Shown here in pieces: positions 31,261 through 31,788 of a DNA stretch of 31,788 nucleotides. The stretch is from Metarhizobium sp039808465 (GTDB lineage Bacteria > Pseudomonadota > Alphaproteobacteria > Rhizobiales > Rhizobiaceae), in assembly GCA_039808465.1 (NCBI GenBank), contig JBDHTA010000024.1:1-31788 (forward strand), read 5' to 3'. Positions within the stretch are counted from its first letter, which is position 1. The number at the start of each line of letters is the position of its first letter. The position numbers and the translations under genes are program-made. The notes beneath the pieces were generated by a model. The model made no database searches and was not told the DNA's origin. It saw only the letters and a program-made list of their open reading frames with translations.

Positions 31261-31301
31261 AATCTAGGGATTTGCCGGACGCCCTCTTTGCGCCAGCACA
31301 A
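31261..31301 (-). promoter_or_regulatory. NnrR-type box and -10 of the nos operon
   Basis: Read toward nosR, TTGTG-CTGG-CGCAA (31301-31288) is a 5-4-5 Crp/FNR-type dyad of the kind bound by NnrR. TAGATT (31266-31261) lies exactly 21 bp downstream as a -10, the same spacing as at pseudoazurin, placing the box near -41.5. The GTG start is about 50 bp further. The 100-bp gap 31211-31310 contains nothing else evident. Confidence 0.75.
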
Positions 31302-31310
31302 ACAGAACCC

Positions 31311-31788
31311 TCAGCCGAGCCGCAATTTGTGGCCGGGCGCTATTTCCACCAGTTCGGAATTTTCCGGCGGGGTGAAGACGTCGGGGGCGCTTTCGCCATC
31401 CGACACGAAGCGCCGTCCCCCCGTCACCGTGAAGGGCGCGAAGCGCTCCGCCTTGCCCTCGGTGCGGATGGCGATGTCGGGGTCGGGAATGGCGGCGATC
31501 AGGCGGCGGGTATAGGGATGGGCGGGGGATTCGAAGATCTGCCGCCAGCCGCCCTCCTCCACCACCTGCCCGAAGAACATCACCAGCACCCTGTCGCTCA
31601 TATGCTCGACCACCGAAAGGTCGTGGCTGATCATCAGGTAGGAGAGGCCGCGCTTTTCCTGCAAATCGAGCAGCAGGTTGATGATCTGCGCCCGGATCGA
31701 CACATCGAGCGCCGAGACCGGCTCATCCAGCACCACGATTTCCGGTTCGAGGATGAGCGCGCGCGCGATACCGATGCGCTGGCGCTGG
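31311..31788 (-). CDS. Peptide-type ABC transporter ATP-binding protein, C-terminal part; runs off the right edge
   Basis: The window ends inside this gene; 159 codons are visible. They begin QRQRIGIARALILEPEIVVL (rest of the signature motif and Walker B), continue DEPVSALDVSIRAQIINLLL and the H-loop MISHDLSVVEHMSDRV, and end with the oligopeptide-family C-terminal extension SPAHPYTRRLIAAIPDPD. That order and the HPYT motif mark the Dpp/Opp-type importer ATPases. Substrate and partner subunits lie outside the window. It is upstream of nosR on the same strand, its stop 10 bp before the NnrR-type box. No intrinsic terminator is visible between, so some read-through into nosR is possible. Confidence 0.9.
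   Translation of the reverse strand, partial: QRQRIGIARALILEPEIVVLDEPVSALDVSIRAQIINLLLDLQEKRGLSYLMISHDLSVVEHMSDRVLVMFFGQVVEEGGWRQIFESPAHPYTRRLIAAIPDPDIAIRTEGKAERFAPFTVTGGRRFVSDGESAPDVFTPPENSELVEIAPGHKLRLG

Overview
This is a GC-rich (by eye roughly mid-60s percent) alphaproteobacterial chromosome-type segment, most likely from a Rhizobiaceae member (Rhizobium/Shinella/Ensifer-like). The lineage call rests on the gene order phoR-pstS-pstC-pstA-pstB-phoU-phoB, long PstC and PstA proteins, a clade I Tat-exported NosZ in a nosRZDFYLX operon, pseudoazurin, NnrS and NnrR, and palindromic intergenic repeats of the kind common in rhizobia. The genus cannot be fixed from the sequence alone.

Layout. 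(1) 1-8138, phosphate: a truncated polyphosphate kinase 2 gene leaves the left edge, divergent from phoR. phoR has its own intrinsic terminator. A tandem three-unit Pho box then starts pstSCAB-phoU-phoB. (2) 8139-8439 has no protein gene that I accept, but holds structured sequence ending in a strong + strand terminator: a long phoB 3' UTR or a small RNA. (3) 8440-9950: an AraC-type regulator and a LysE-family exporter, both on the minus strand. (4) 10139-15367: an amine or amino-acid acquisition locus made of a periplasmic binding protein, an FAD amine/amino-acid oxidase, an ABC permease, an EamA (DMT) transporter and a GntR/UTRA regulator. No ATPase gene is present. A perfect 11-bp palindrome before gntR recurs with one mismatch before the binding-protein gene, which suggests one operator for both. 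(5) 15348-17208: metB and 5-formyl-THF cyclo-ligase, 1 bp apart. (6) 17311-31301, nitrous-oxide respiration: nnrS, pseudoazurin, nnrR and a complete nosRZDFYLX, all on the minus strand. The block is interrupted by an unusual amidohydrolase (minus) and a small I78-type lipoprotein (plus). NnrR/FNR-type boxes lie before nosR and pseudoazurin, each exactly 21 bp from a plausible -10. A third box-like site lies between nosX and nnrR. (7) 31311-31788: the C-terminal part of a peptide-type ABC ATPase runs off the right edge.

How it works together. PhoR/PhoB and PhoU should tune the high-affinity PstSCAB importer to phosphate supply, with PPK2 linking to polyphosphate storage. In the nos block, NnrR (an NO-sensing Crp/FNR-family regulator by homology) probably switches on pseudoazurin and nosR. 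NosR, made functional by the flavin transferase NosX, feeds electrons to NosZ. NosDFY and NosL supply its copper and sulfur centre. No nitrite or NO reductase gene is in the window, so only the N2O-to-N2 step and NO-response accessories are visible here.

I found no tRNA, rRNA, CRISPR array, transposase or prophage gene. The least explained items are the structured region after phoB, the ATPase-less importer/oxidase locus with its operator pair, the amidohydrolase lacking the usual HxH motif, and a repeat element lying directly against the start of nosL.
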